Assembly (NCBI GenBank): GCA_964572065.1
Contig: CAZNER010000001.1
Span: forward strand, 1 to 64,000
DNA from: CAZNER01 sp964572065
GTDB taxonomy: Bacteria; Patescibacteriota; Dojkabacteria; JAHIVN01
DNA length: 64,000 nucleotides
Direction of reading: 5' to 3'
Below the pieces are notes generated by a model. It worked only from the letters and a program-made list of their open reading frames with translations, was not told the origin of the DNA and did no database searches. Numbering within the stretch: position 1 is the first letter of the stretch; every line of letters begins with the position of its first letter. Made by a program: the position numbers and the translations under genes. This document shows positions 25,155 through 33,893 of the stretch, one piece after another.

Positions 25155-25675
25155 AAATCTCCTTGAAATTTGCCGATACGCCATTGATCTAAAAACCAAG
25201 CTCCAATACCAATAGCATCAGCAGTGTTATTATCTTTCATTTTTAATTTCAACGAAAAAGCATTATTAATACGCATTATTGTCTGTTTTTTGGATCTATT
25301 CCTTCCTTGCCACTGTACTGGTTTTACAAGATATACATATTTTGGATCGCAAAAATAAGTACAAGCAAAAATAATACCGCCCACAGTATATTGTACTAAC
25401 ATTATAGATTCTGGATTTGTCCTATTTTGTTTGCCGGTATAATGATAAAATTGGGATTCTATAATAATTTTTGGTTCCTTATATTGATACTTTTCAATAA
25501 AATGTTGTACATTAGAACCCATATATTGGACTTTCTTTGCTGCGCCTTTTTCTTTATAAACAAAAGTAGTATAGTCTTTTAACTTACCTTTATCGAAAAA
25601 AGCTATACCAGTAGCAGTACTAGACGGATCAATACTAAATAAATTAATAGGTACGGCTGTATATTTAAAAGCCAT
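25151..25675 (-). CDS. RuvC-like Holliday junction resolvase
   Basis: An RNase H-fold nuclease of 174 residues. The acidic residues are Asp16 in FSIDPSSTATG, Glu73 in IIIESQF, and Asp148/Asp153 in KMKDNNTADAIGIGAW, the RuvC order. It would resolve branched recombination or replication intermediates before packaging. It lies downstream of RecA and SbcCD in one operon, which fits that role. Confidence 0.88.
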   Translation of the reverse strand: MAFKYTAVPINLFSIDPSSTATGIAFFDKGKLKDYTTFVYKEKGAAKKVQYMGSNVQHFIEKYQYKEPKIIIESQFYHYTGKQNRTNPESIMLVQYTVGGIIFACTYFCDPKYVYLVKPVQWQGRNRSKKQTIMRINNAFSLKLKMKDNNTADAIGIGAWFLDQWRIGKFQGDL

Positions 25676-25676
25676 T

Positions 25677-26318
25677 TCATACCTCTTTCACTACAGAAAC
25701 ATTGTCAATTAAACTTACAGAAAGATGTTTGTGTCCCATAGCTGCTATATCTCTATTGTGTGTTATATAAATTATTTGTTTTTTATTCCGTTCAGCAAAA
25801 GTCCTAACAAACTTGGCAAAAGCCAATACATAGTCTTTAGATATAAATTTACCTACTTCATCAAAACAAATAGGACCAAAACGACCCTCTAATTTTTCAA
25901 AAGCTAACGTTAAGGCTAACTTTAAAGTGGTAGCAACTATATCCAACATGCCTCCTCCGTATGTATCTTTTAAATCCCCTTTCATAGATTCGCCATTTAT
26001 TAAAATACCAAATTCTACTTCGGACTGTCCCCGTCTTGATACAAAATTTACCATAAATTTAATAGTATCATCTTGGAAAATAGTTTGTAAAGCCATAGTA
26101 ACCAAATCATTAATTTTTTCTTGTAATTCCTGCCTCGAACCGGCAATAGCTACTTCTAGTACTTCGTGACAGGCTACCAAATCTTGCAATAAAGTATTAG
26201 ATATAGATTTTTGCGTCTTTAATTCGACAATTCTTCGTTCTTTCTCTTCTTTAATACCTTTAATTCGAGAAAGCTCAAGTAATGTCACTTGAATTCTATT
26301 TTTTAATTCTTCATTCAT
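25677..26318 (-). CDS. C-terminal half of a split SbcC/Rad50-type ATPase
   Basis: 213 residues with only the second half of an SMC/Rad50 ATPase: a short coiled coil (1-70), the ABC signature-like TYGGGMLDI (119-127), Walker B PICFDEVGKF (149-158) and the His switch YITHNRD (184-190). There is no Walker A. The missing N-terminal half is encoded by a separate gene at 27796-28920, with SbcD between them. The two products should assemble into one Rad50-like head. It overlaps the preceding small coiled-coil gene by eight bases. Confidence 0.85.
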   Translation of the reverse strand: MNEELKNRIQVTLLELSRIKGIKEEKERRIVELKTQKSISNTLLQDLVACHEVLEVAIAGSRQELQEKINDLVTMALQTIFQDDTIKFMVNFVSRRGQSEVEFGILINGESMKGDLKDTYGGGMLDIVATTLKLALTLAFEKLEGRFGPICFDEVGKFISKDYVLAFAKFVRTFAERNKKQIIYITHNRDIAAMGHKHLSVSLIDNVSVVKEV

Positions 26319-26580
26319 TAGTTTTTATATTTTGTAATTGTGTTTCTACTTTCTGTAAAGCAGTTTCTACTTCTTTAGTAATTTTTACGCATTCTGTATC
26401 TATGTCTTGCAATCGTTGTTTAACCTCCTGACTATTATTAAAACCTTTTTCCTTTATGGCTTTAATATAACCCTCTTTTTCCCCTTCAAGTTGAGATAAC
26501 TTTCTTTCTATTTGTTGTTTTTTCTCATCCAATTGTTTTTTCTTTTCTTTAATTTCTTGTATTTGTTGCTGATTAATCAT
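26311..26580 (-). CDS. Small coiled-coil protein in the SbcCD operon (89 aa)
   Basis: Almost wholly coiled coil (QIQEIKEKKKQLDEKKQQI and similar heptads). It could supply a strand of the Rad50-like coil that the split ATPase halves lack, or act as a separate adaptor. Both are inference from its position between the two ATPase genes. A GGAG site precedes the ATG. Confidence 0.75.
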   Translation of the reverse strand: MINQQQIQEIKEKKKQLDEKKQQIERKLSQLEGEKEGYIKAIKEKGFNNSQEVKQRLQDIDTECVKITKEVETALQKVETQLQNIKTNE

Positions 26581-26759
26581 AAACGCTCCTTTAATATATT
26601 TTTATAATTACGCAACTTAACTAGCGGCCTTCTACATTTTTTTATTTGCTCAAATAAAAAAGTAAAAACATATAAAAAAAACAATACTAAACTACTCCAA
26701 ATATTATAAATACTAACTATTATAAAATACTTTATTGAAGAAAACATAACAATTACCAT
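26577..26759 (-). CDS. Small membrane protein (60 aa)
   Basis: One long hydrophobic segment (about residues 8-36, FSSIKYFIIVSIYNIWSSLVL and on) with a basic end. It has no clear ribosome site, but it ends in a TGA/ATG overlap with the next gene and fills the interval exactly. Function unknown. Confidence 0.5.
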   Translation of the reverse strand: MVIVMFSSIKYFIIVSIYNIWSSLVLFFLYVFTFLFEQIKKCRRPLVKLRNYKNILKERL

Positions 26760-26768
26760 AAAAATTTA

Positions 26769-27791
26769 TTAACTAGATATTTTATTAATAAGTTCTTTTA
26801 ATAAAACATGAACCTTATCATTTTTTTTTAAATCTTTTGCTACAAATAAAGCTTTATCCAAAGGGCTAGCTACTTCAAAATGTTGTATAGCCTCATTCAT
26901 TCTGTCAATACAAGCCGAAGTTTTAGCATTTAATTCTATTTCTGTAGTTGTATTTTCTTGTTCAATAAAAACATCAGAAACTACAGATTTTAAATATATT
27001 TCTTGTATACTAATACCCCAGTCTTTTAATATTGTTAATACCGCACATTTAGGTTTTCTTTCTGTTTTGGTAAGTCTACTAATAGCTCCAGGATTACAAA
27101 ATAATATATCTTTTCCATCTCTCTTGCTATGTTGAAAAGTATTAGTTTCTATAAATTGTGCTTTATTATCTTTTACATTTATAACTTCAGTTTTATATCC
27201 AGGATGATAATGGCCCGACAATATACAATCAAAAGAAGTAACTTTAGCTACATCTGAAAGTAATGTAAAATCGCAAAAAGGAAAAGGCTTATCCAATAAC
27301 ATACTATGATATACCCCTATTTTATATATAGCAGTATCTTTACTTTTTTCTTTATATACATTTAAATTTTTATCCATATCTATACTATGATTAAAACCCG
27401 TAATAGAAACGAGACTTTTATTTTCAGTACCCCGTACTATAGGACAAATAAACTCTTTTAAAGATTTAAGAACCCCAGATTGTATTAAATTACCTATAGC
27501 AGTTCTTGGTAATGTGGTTAAATTGTAGCCATCATAATCATGGGATCCAATAATTGTAAAAATAGGTGCTCGATAACCCTTAAAAATAGAAATAAGTTTA
27601 TTTGTTACAGAATATGCAGGATCATATAAATCAAATAAATCACCGCCACATAAAAAACAATCTACTTTTAAAGTATTACCTATTTCTCCTACTTCTGTAA
27701 GTTTCTTACATATAGCTTCCAAATAATTATCTTTTCGAGATTTTGGATTAACACCCTTTAAATGTATATCTGTAAAATAAAGAATTTTCAT
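26769..27791 (-). CDS. sbcD: SbcD/Mre11-type nuclease
   Basis: A calcineurin-like metallophosphoesterase of about 340 residues that acts with SbcC to open DNA ends and hairpins. Metal-site motifs in order: FTDIHLKG (Asp, His), LCGGDLFD, IIGSHDYDG (replacing the usual GNHD), VYHSM and LSGHYHPGY. I start at ATG 27789-27791; a TTG four codons earlier is possible. It lies between the two SbcC halves. The phage pair corresponds to gp46/gp47 of T4-like phages. Confidence 0.92.
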   Translation of the reverse strand: MKILYFTDIHLKGVNPKSRKDNYLEAICKKLTEVGEIGNTLKVDCFLCGGDLFDLYDPAYSVTNKLISIFKGYRAPIFTIIGSHDYDGYNLTTLPRTAIGNLIQSGVLKSLKEFICPIVRGTENKSLVSITGFNHSIDMDKNLNVYKEKSKDTAIYKIGVYHSMLLDKPFPFCDFTLLSDVAKVTSFDCILSGHYHPGYKTEVINVKDNKAQFIETNTFQHSKRDGKDILFCNPGAISRLTKTERKPKCAVLTILKDWGISIQEIYLKSVVSDVFIEQENTTTEIELNAKTSACIDRMNEAIQHFEVASPLDKALFVAKDLKKNDKVHVLLKELINKISS

Positions 27792-27795
27792 ATAA

Positions 27796-28920
27796 TCACT
27801 CAAGAATATAATTAATTTGTTTGTTTTCTAATTTAGTATTACATACAGGACAATATCCAGCTTCTTTTAATATTTTTTCACTCTCAACAATAAAAACATT
27901 CTGTTCTTTGTTTACTTCTTCTTTATCTTTTTTCCAATTTTTAATAGCCTCCTCCATTTTAACTATTTTATTTAAAAAAGCTATTAAAAAAGTGTGCTCT
28001 TCATACAAACTTTCTATATTTTTAATATTTAACTCTTCATTTAATACCCTATATCTTTGCTTATAAATAGTATGTTCTTTATCTATTTTTTGTAACTGAA
28101 TTATTATATTATTTAAAAATTGATAATCTCTTAACAAGGTATCCACCTTAAGTAAATCTACGAAATCTAAAGATTTAAAACTGTTTAATTGCTTTTTACA
28201 AAAAACGATTTCTCCTTCTAACCGTTTAATATTTTGTAAATGATTTATTAAAAACTCTTTTTCTATATTTAATTGTTGTATTTTTTCTTGGCTACTTTGA
28301 CAGTTTGTTCCTTCTTGCAATAATTTATCAATACATTCATATTTTATTAGTACTTCTTTTATATCAGAAATTTCAGTATCACAAGTTTTAATATTACGTT
28401 TTTGTTGTTTAATTCTTATATTTGCTTCTTGTTGTGCTTGATCTAAAACGTCTATACCTGTAAGTTTTCCAAACAATTTAGCTTTAACAGAAGCTGGATC
28501 ATCTAATAAAAATAATTTATACTGGTCTGTAAAATGAAAATCAAAAGAAATATCCCTATATTTTATAATATCTAAAATATTAAAAACTTCTAAAATTTCC
28601 TTCGGTATGTGTTTACCAAAATTATCAAAAGTTTGAATTTCTCGTCCTTCTTTTTCTACAATATATCTATTGATTTTACCCACTTGTCTCGTAACTATAC
28701 AATCATCAAAATACAGTTTAATTCTATAACCTTTTTCTCCGAAAGTTATAAAATTATCTCCTGCCGGCAAATCCCTTAATATTTTTCGCAACGCTCTTAA
28801 TATACTTGATTTACCATGATTAGTAGGACCAGTTAAAATAGTAACACCATCAGCAAAAGGTATTACAGTATTTTTATGTGATTGAAAGTTTTCTAATTCA
28901 ATTTTCTGTAGTTTCTTCAA
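27796..28920 (-). CDS. N-terminal half of a split SbcC/Rad50-type ATPase
   Basis: 374 residues: ENFQSHKN and the Walker A GPTNHGKSS (31-39), then a long coiled coil (about 160-350) that ends at a zinc-hook motif CPVC (357-360), about 14 residues before the stop. There is no signature or Walker B; those are in the gene at 25677-26318. So the Rad50-like subunit is cut at the hook. It starts with TTG, overlapping the previous gene by 23 bases. Confidence 0.88.
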   Translation of the reverse strand: MKKLQKIELENFQSHKNTVIPFADGVTILTGPTNHGKSSILRALRKILRDLPAGDNFITFGEKGYRIKLYFDDCIVTRQVGKINRYIVEKEGREIQTFDNFGKHIPKEILEVFNILDIIKYRDISFDFHFTDQYKLFLLDDPASVKAKLFGKLTGIDVLDQAQQEANIRIKQQKRNIKTCDTEISDIKEVLIKYECIDKLLQEGTNCQSSQEKIQQLNIEKEFLINHLQNIKRLEGEIVFCKKQLNSFKSLDFVDLLKVDTLLRDYQFLNNIIIQLQKIDKEHTIYKQRYRVLNEELNIKNIESLYEEHTFLIAFLNKIVKMEEAIKNWKKDKEEVNKEQNVFIVESEKILKEAGYCPVCNTKLENKQINYILE

Positions 28921-29086
28921 TGTATTGAACCCTTTTAACTAAATGAAAATTTATATCTTGTTTTAAATTTTCTATATAAACCCAAGGCTTAGTGATACTC
29001 TCTTCTAATAAATTTTTCATTGATTGCATATCTGTAATAGAAAATTCTAAAAAATCACCCCTATCAAAATACAATCTAACTTTCAT
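28898..29086 (-). CDS. Hypothetical protein between RecA and SbcC (62 aa)
   Basis: A small mixed alpha/beta protein starting MKVRLYFDRGDFLEFSITD, with a good GGGAG site upstream. Its end overlaps the SbcC N-half start. No family recognised. The context suggests a recombination accessory. Confidence 0.7.
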   Translation of the reverse strand: MKVRLYFDRGDFLEFSITDMQSMKNLLEESITKPWVYIENLKQDINFHLVKRVQYIEETTEN

Positions 29087-29088
29087 TA

Positions 29089-30177
29089 TTATTTCTTTTT
29101 CTCCCTTGTTTGTATCTTTCCATGTTCTTTTACTTCTGCATCTTGTATTTCAGAAAGAATGCGAGCATCATCTTCAGCCCTTATTTCCTTTATTTTGGCT
29201 TCTACATCTTCTCTAATCATACCGAGAATATCTCGATTTCCAATAAGAAAGGTACGTGCGTTTTCTAAACCTTGACCTATTCTTTCTTCCCGATAAGAAA
29301 GCCAGGTACCGTTTTTTTGTAAAATATTAAATTTTAAAGCTTGTTCTATAACATCTTTCACTTTATCAATACCTTGACCGAAACGTAATTCGAAATGCGT
29401 AGTTTTCATAGGAGCAGCAACTTTATTTTTTACTACCTTAACTTTAGTTCTGTAAGCAATAATGTTAGAATCTTTATCCGCATCTGCATTTTTAACTGAA
29501 GATTCTTTTCTAATATCTATCCTAACAGAACTATAGAATTTTAAAGCTTTACCACCAGTTGTAGTTTCTGGGTTTCCAAACATTATTCCGATCTTAGAAC
29601 GCAATTGATTAATAAAAATAAGACAGCAAGCAGAAGAACTTACAACTGCAGTAAGTTTTCTTAAAGCTTGGGACATTAATCTAGCTTGTAAACCTATATG
29701 AGAATCCCCGATATCTCCTTCTAATTCTGCTTTTGGGACTAATGCCGCTACTGAATCTATTACTACAATATTTACAGCTCCAGATCTTACTAAAGTCTCG
29801 GCAATACGCAAAGCATCATCCCCACAATCTGGTTGACTTATAAGTAAATTATCCGTATCTACCCCAAGTTTTTCTGCATAATTTAAATCTATAGCATGTT
29901 CTACATCTATAAAAGCTGCTATATTACTAGTTTTTTGGGTTTCAGCTATAGCATGTAAAGCTAAAGTGGTTTTACCCCCACCTTCTGGTCCATAAATTTC
30001 TATGATACGCCCTTTTGGAAAACCATAACCCACTGCTAAATCTATAGATAAAATACCTGTAGGTAACCAAGCAATATGTAAAGGTTTATCTTTTTTTCTA
30101 AAAATGGCTCCTTTACCAAATTCTTTTTCGATTTGAGATACTGCAGTATCAATAGCTTTTTGTTTTTGTTCTTCCAT
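29089..30177 (-). CDS. recA: RecA recombinase
   Basis: A bacterial-type RecA of 362 residues, not a UvsX-type protein. Walker A is GPEGGGKT (63-70; the usual sequence is GPESSGKT), Walker B is in [17 protein letters not shown], and [14 protein letters not shown] and INQLRSKIG with loop 2 GNPETTTGG are all present. It would carry out strand exchange in phage recombination and replication. It lies in an operon with UDG, SbcCD and RuvC. The ATG follows GGAGG. Confidence 0.97.
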   Translation of the reverse strand: MEEQKQKAIDTAVSQIEKEFGKGAIFRKKDKPLHIAWLPTGILSIDLAVGYGFPKGRIIEIYGPEGGGKTTLALHAIAETQKTSNIAAFIDVEHAIDLNYAEKLGVDTDNLLISQPDCGDDALRIAETLVRSGAVNIVVIDSVAALVPKAELEGDIGDSHIGLQARLMSQALRKLTAVVSSSACCLIFINQLRSKIGIMFGNPETTTGGKALKFYSSVRIDIRKESSVKNADADKDSNIIAYRTKVKVVKNKVAAPMKTTHFELRFGQGIDKVKDVIEQALKFNILQKNGTWLSYREERIGQGLENARTFLIGNRDILGMIREDVEAKIKEIRAEDDARILSEIQDAEVKEHGKIQTREKKK

Positions 30178-30752
30178 TATCCAAATTCCTCCTGCTTTTT
30201 TATATTATGTTGAAATTCTTCTTTAAGCAATTTTCTTAAAATATTACAATCTTGTTTAATTTTGGGTAAGTTCATTAATTTATTATAACACAACGTTGCT
30301 GGATGTAACATTGGAAATACCCATAAATCAAAAAGAGATGACCAAAGAAGTTTCCCCCTAGCTTTCATAACCCCATCTTTTCCTGTAACAGTAGACAAGG
30401 CGTGTTTGCCAAGAGTACATATTAACCCCGGTTTGATTAATCGTATTTCTTCTTTTAAAAAAGGTAAACATTGTTTTATTTCTTCTTCTTTCGGATCCCT
30501 ATTATTAGGAGGCCTACATTTTACTACATTAGTTATATAAACTACATCTCTTGATAAGCCTATATACCAAAGTATTCTAGTAAGCCACACCCCCGCAGCC
30601 CCAATAAAAGGTTTACCTTGCTCATCTTCTTTTTTACCTGGAGCTTCAGCAATAAAAGCAATAATAGGATTATCTGTTTTACCTCGTCCTAATACTACTT
30701 TAATTCGGTTTTTATGTAAAGGACATCGAGTACAAGTACTTAAAGTAATCAT
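30177..30752 (-). CDS. Family 4 uracil-DNA glycosylase
   Basis: 191 residues with the four iron-sulfur cysteines (Cys7, Cys10, Cys79 in [12 protein letters not shown], Cys95), the active-site motif [17 protein letters not shown] (35-51) and the late HPA box (150-152). It removes uracil from DNA. The phage also encodes a second UDG-like domain fused to its polymerase and a dUTPase-fold protein, pointing to strict control of uracil. Confidence 0.92.
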   Translation of the reverse strand: MITLSTCTRCPLHKNRIKVVLGRGKTDNPIIAFIAEAPGKKEDEQGKPFIGAAGVWLTRILWYIGLSRDVVYITNVVKCRPPNNRDPKEEEIKQCLPFLKEEIRLIKPGLICTLGKHALSTVTGKDGVMKARGKLLWSSLFDLWVFPMLHPATLCYNKLMNLPKIKQDCNILRKLLKEEFQHNIKKQEEFG

Positions 30753-31609
30753 TAAAAATTACCGGGTAAATTTAAATCAAGAGAATTGGAATTGGCATCT
30801 TCTTTTTGTTCTTGAGCTGTTTTATTTCCTTGTTTTATATCTTTCGACTCAACAACAGGATCCGATACCGTTTGATTACTTATACTTGGCTGAGTAGGCT
30901 GATTATTGTGTACTCCCAATAATTCACTCATTTCTTCTGCTTTACTTGGCGCTACCATATAAGACAAATCTTTTAAATCTGCTTCAGCTATTAACTTTTG
31001 AAAAGCTTCTGGTACCGATACTATTTTAGAATCTTGCATAAAAGGCTCTGTTTTATATCTTGTATCAGCTCCTGTACCTGTCTTCTCAAGTTTCCAAAGA
31101 TATTGAGTGATATCTCCATTACCCACATTCAAGTCCCCTAACCTACTGTGAATATCTTTATACATAGAAGGACTCACTTGATAAGGTACCAATTTATTAT
31201 CAAATTTAGCTTTCGGTTTATCCTGGCCATCTGGTCCCTCTACTAGTTTTATCTTACCGACTAGTGCCCAATAAATAATTACGTGTTCTGCTGGTTGTAT
31301 CTTACCTCTATATACATCTACTTCTGCTGTACCCATTTCTTTTGCTGCACAAGCAAGACAATTATTTGGATCTTTACCATAATTTTGGGTGCCATTAGCC
31401 ATACAACCTTTACGCCTAATATCTCCAGTAGCCGTATGAATATAATGAAAAGCTCCGGCATACGCTTTGCCATTACCAAGAATAAACAGATGTGTGGCAT
31501 CTGTTTCTTGATCCTTAGCCCTCACTATATCTGTTCCCGTACCTATTTTACTTACAATAGCTGCTCCTACTTGCTTCTGTTTTTGGATTTCTTCTTTAGA
31601 CATCGCCAT
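30752..31609 (-). CDS. Putative single-stranded DNA-binding protein
   Basis: 285 residues. The middle has a possible zinc site (GCMANGT... NNCLACAAK, about residues 68-89) within a strand-rich domain. The C-terminal 70 residues are polar and disordered and end SLDLNLPGNF, like the protein-interaction tails of SSB and gp32 proteins. Its place beside RecA and UDG supports an ssDNA-binding or recombination-mediator role. There is no clear OB-fold signature by eye, so this is tentative. Confidence 0.55.
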   Translation of the reverse strand: MAMSKEEIQKQKQVGAAIVSKIGTGTDIVRAKDQETDATHLFILGNGKAYAGAFHYIHTATGDIRRKGCMANGTQNYGKDPNNCLACAAKEMGTAEVDVYRGKIQPAEHVIIYWALVGKIKLVEGPDGQDKPKAKFDNKLVPYQVSPSMYKDIHSRLGDLNVGNGDITQYLWKLEKTGTGADTRYKTEPFMQDSKIVSVPEAFQKLIAEADLKDLSYMVAPSKAEEMSELLGVHNNQPTQPSISNQTVSDPVVESKDIKQGNKTAQEQKEDANSNSLDLNLPGNF

Positions 31610-31643
31610 AAAAACCCCTTTCTTTTTAAAAATTAAAAAGTAT

Positions 31644-32318
31644 TCATCCTAAAGATATTTCCAAAGTATCTTTAGGTTTATAATATTTATCTACTGTAAA
31701 TTTTTCCCCACTTGCCATTATAGAATGATCTGTTGAAACAAAAGTCTCCAAAAAAGTTTCTGCGTCTTTCAAAGTTTGGATACGAAAAGCTGCCGCTAAA
31801 TCTGCGAAATGTAATATTTGATTAATAGTTCCTTCTGGAACACTCATAAACCGTTCATATAAACCATTATGAAAATAAATAGCATCGCAAATACGTTTAA
31901 GTTTAATATAATTTTCATTGCGTCCAGAATCAAAAACTTTTCCATAACGTCGCCATAAAATATCAGCTGTTAATTTACCATGTTCATAATAAAAAGGATA
32001 ATTCCATTGGGATTCATGTTGTGTTCCAAATTTATAAATGTCGTGTAATAAAGCTGCTGCAAGAATGATATCTATTTCTGATTGGTCTAAATTTAAACTA
32101 TCTGCAAATTTTAAACTGAAACAAGATACAAGTAACGTATGAACGCATAAACCTCCAACACCATTACACAATTCAGGATGATATTTACCCGTAGTAGAAG
32201 CAGAAGCTGTCCAAAAATAATTAGGAATATAACGTTCAAAAGTTTGCATTAATAATCCGTGTATATATGCATCTTTTACTCTATTCAGTACCTTATCAAA
32301 AAAAGAAATATTATACAT
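31644..32318 (-). CDS. HD-domain phosphohydrolase
   Basis: About 224 residues with an HD metal site: CVHTLLVS, then AALLHDIYKFG (His-Asp) and later His residues in YEHGK and YFHNGL. This matches HD nucleotidases/phosphodiesterases. The substrate could be nucleotides or 3'-5' linkages and is not deducible. I use the ATG at 32316-32318; a TTG at 32330 is the alternative. It lies in the recombination operon. Confidence 0.8.
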   Translation of the reverse strand: MYNISFFDKVLNRVKDAYIHGLLMQTFERYIPNYFWTASASTTGKYHPELCNGVGGLCVHTLLVSCFSLKFADSLNLDQSEIDIILAAALLHDIYKFGTQHESQWNYPFYYEHGKLTADILWRRYGKVFDSGRNENYIKLKRICDAIYFHNGLYERFMSVPEGTINQILHFADLAAAFRIQTLKDAETFLETFVSTDHSIMASGEKFTVDKYYKPKDTLEISLG

Positions 32319-32326
32319 AATTATTT

Positions 32327-33070
32327 TCAATCTGTTTCTATAAGAACGTTATCATACTTGTGTTTTTTTTCTTCATGGTGTACCAATTCTAGCTTTTTAA
32401 AGGTGTTAGAATCATAAACTAAAATACTATTATTAATTAAAACTTCTAGTAATCTACCGCGAGCTTTTAACATACTATGTTGCCTTTCTAGAGCCGTTCT
32501 TCTACTTTTCAAATATCTTAATTGCTTCTTTGAATTTTTTAATTTTTTTATAATAGCTTGATATTCTATTAAATTTTCTTTAACTTTATCAGATAAATTA
32601 TCTCTTTGTTCTTGATCTGGTATTATATTATTAGTAAAATCTGATTTAACTGCCCATGTAAATATTTTACTGATTAAATAGTTTTTATACGATATTAAAA
32701 ATTGAGTGTTTGTAAAATCCTCTGTTTCCCATTTAAAATACAAGATACGTAATCTTGCTATTATATCCTCTTTTGTAGCTTCTTTAGCTTTAATAAAAGA
32801 ACGCTCATTTCTTAACCATTCTAAAATTTCTTCCCTTCTTTCTGCTTCCCAAATTTCATAAATACGTTCTAATTCTTCTATTTCTTCTTCTAAAGAATTT
32901 ATTAATTCTGAGAAATAATCAAGTTTCGCAGGATTTTCATCCATCAACCTATTTAAAACAAAAGGATTAGTATCAAAATCTGTACCTAAATAAAGTTTAC
33001 CATTTAAAAAATAATCTGCTTCTTTTTTATATAACTCAGTTGCTGATTGTAATTTAGGTAAAGATGTCAT
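32327..33070 (-). CDS. Coiled-coil hypothetical protein (247 aa)
   Basis: Mainly helical and highly charged, with heptad-like regions around residues 50-90 and 165-205. No catalytic motif or family recognised. The context is a recombination operon. Confidence 0.7.
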   Translation of the reverse strand: MTSLPKLQSATELYKKEADYFLNGKLYLGTDFDTNPFVLNRLMDENPAKLDYFSELINSLEEEIEELERIYEIWEAERREEILEWLRNERSFIKAKEATKEDIIARLRILYFKWETEDFTNTQFLISYKNYLISKIFTWAVKSDFTNNIIPDQEQRDNLSDKVKENLIEYQAIIKKLKNSKKQLRYLKSRRTALERQHSMLKARGRLLEVLINNSILVYDSNTFKKLELVHHEEKKHKYDNVLIETD

Positions 33071-33071
33071 A

Positions 33072-33407
33072 TTATAAATCCATTTCTATATCAGATGTAT
33101 TATTCGTTTTATTTTCAAAAAAATCTTTTATTTCTTTAGTATTATTAGGTAAACGATTACTATTTTGATTACCTAATTTACGTAATATATATTCTTCCTT
33201 AAAAGATAAAGGATGGAAAACAAACTGTTTGATATCTTTTTCTGTAAGTTCTTTACATTTTCGCGTTAAATCTATAGATATTTCATCTAAAAGTTTTGAA
33301 TCTGTTACTTCACCCTCCAATTCCGTACTAAATTCTTGACTTCTAAAAGGCTCAGTAAAAACTACTTGCTTAAAACTTTTTTTTATCTTAATTATGTGTT
33401 GATCCAT
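33072..33407 (-). CDS. Hypothetical protein (111 aa)
   Basis: An N-terminal basic strand (IIKIKKSFKQVVF), a helical centre and an acidic tail (TSDIEMDL). No family recognised. It is tightly packed between the metallopeptidase-like and coiled-coil genes. Confidence 0.65.
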   Translation of the reverse strand: MDQHIIKIKKSFKQVVFTEPFRSQEFSTELEGEVTDSKLLDEISIDLTRKCKELTEKDIKQFVFHPLSFKEEYILRKLGNQNSNRLPNNTKEIKDFFENKTNNTSDIEMDL

Positions 33408-33408
33408 A

Positions 33409-33837
33409 CTATTTTTTCTTAGTTTCTGTTTTATCTAATATATTCGGAACTTTATCATCTGCTTGCCAATGAACTCCAAAAGTATCTAAAACTGAAGAAA
33501 AATCTTCAATGTCGTGTTTTATTAACCTATCACCAAAAACTATAGGTATATGTAATAATTCGTGATATAAACAAATAATTTTTTGCGCTTTATTTAACAC
33601 ATTAAAATTTTCATAAACACAAACAATAAAATATTGTATTTCTGTTATTAAACTATATAAAGGAGGTACCCGCTCTATGTACGCATTAGCCCTATGTTTT
33701 TGGCCTTGTCTCATTACTACTAGAATTTTAGATAAATCAACGTGAGAAAAATGTTCTGGTTTAGTTTCTACTAGTTGTTTAACCCATTTAACCCCTTCAT
33801 CAAAAACATAAAAAATAACTTCTTTTTTTTGTACCAT
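33409..33837 (-). CDS. Putative phage metallopeptidase
   Basis: 142 residues with a zinc-peptidase helix ICLYHELLHIP (HELLH, about residues 90-94) and, further on, KHDIEDFSSVL, which could give the third ligand. This is the layout of small phage putative metallopeptidases of the PhageMetallopep type. Target unknown. It is the first gene of its unit, behind a TTTTGTATATTTA element and an AGGAG site. Confidence 0.7.
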   Translation of the reverse strand: MVQKKEVIFYVFDEGVKWVKQLVETKPEHFSHVDLSKILVVMRQGQKHRANAYIERVPPLYSLITEIQYFIVCVYENFNVLNKAQKIICLYHELLHIPIVFGDRLIKHDIEDFSSVLDTFGVHWQADDKVPNILDKTETKKK

Positions 33838-33856
33838 AATATACTCCTATTAAATT

Positions 33857-33870
33857 AAATATACAAAATT
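33857..33870 (-). promoter_or_regulatory. AATTTTGTATATTT promoter-like element
   Basis: Minus strand AATTTTGTATATTTAATTTAATAGGAG leads into the gene at 33837. It is the same element class as at 6742 and 20639, but here a Shine-Dalgarno site follows. Confidence 0.5.
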
Positions 33871-33888
33871 TTATCTTTCATAAAAGAT
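33871..33888 (-). terminator. Weak terminator-like hairpin
   Basis: Minus strand ATCTTT-TATG-AAAGAT followed by AAAATTTT, between the polymerase gene and the next unit. The six-bp AT-rich stem makes it a poor terminator by itself. Confidence 0.3.
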
Positions 33889-33893
33889 ATTTT

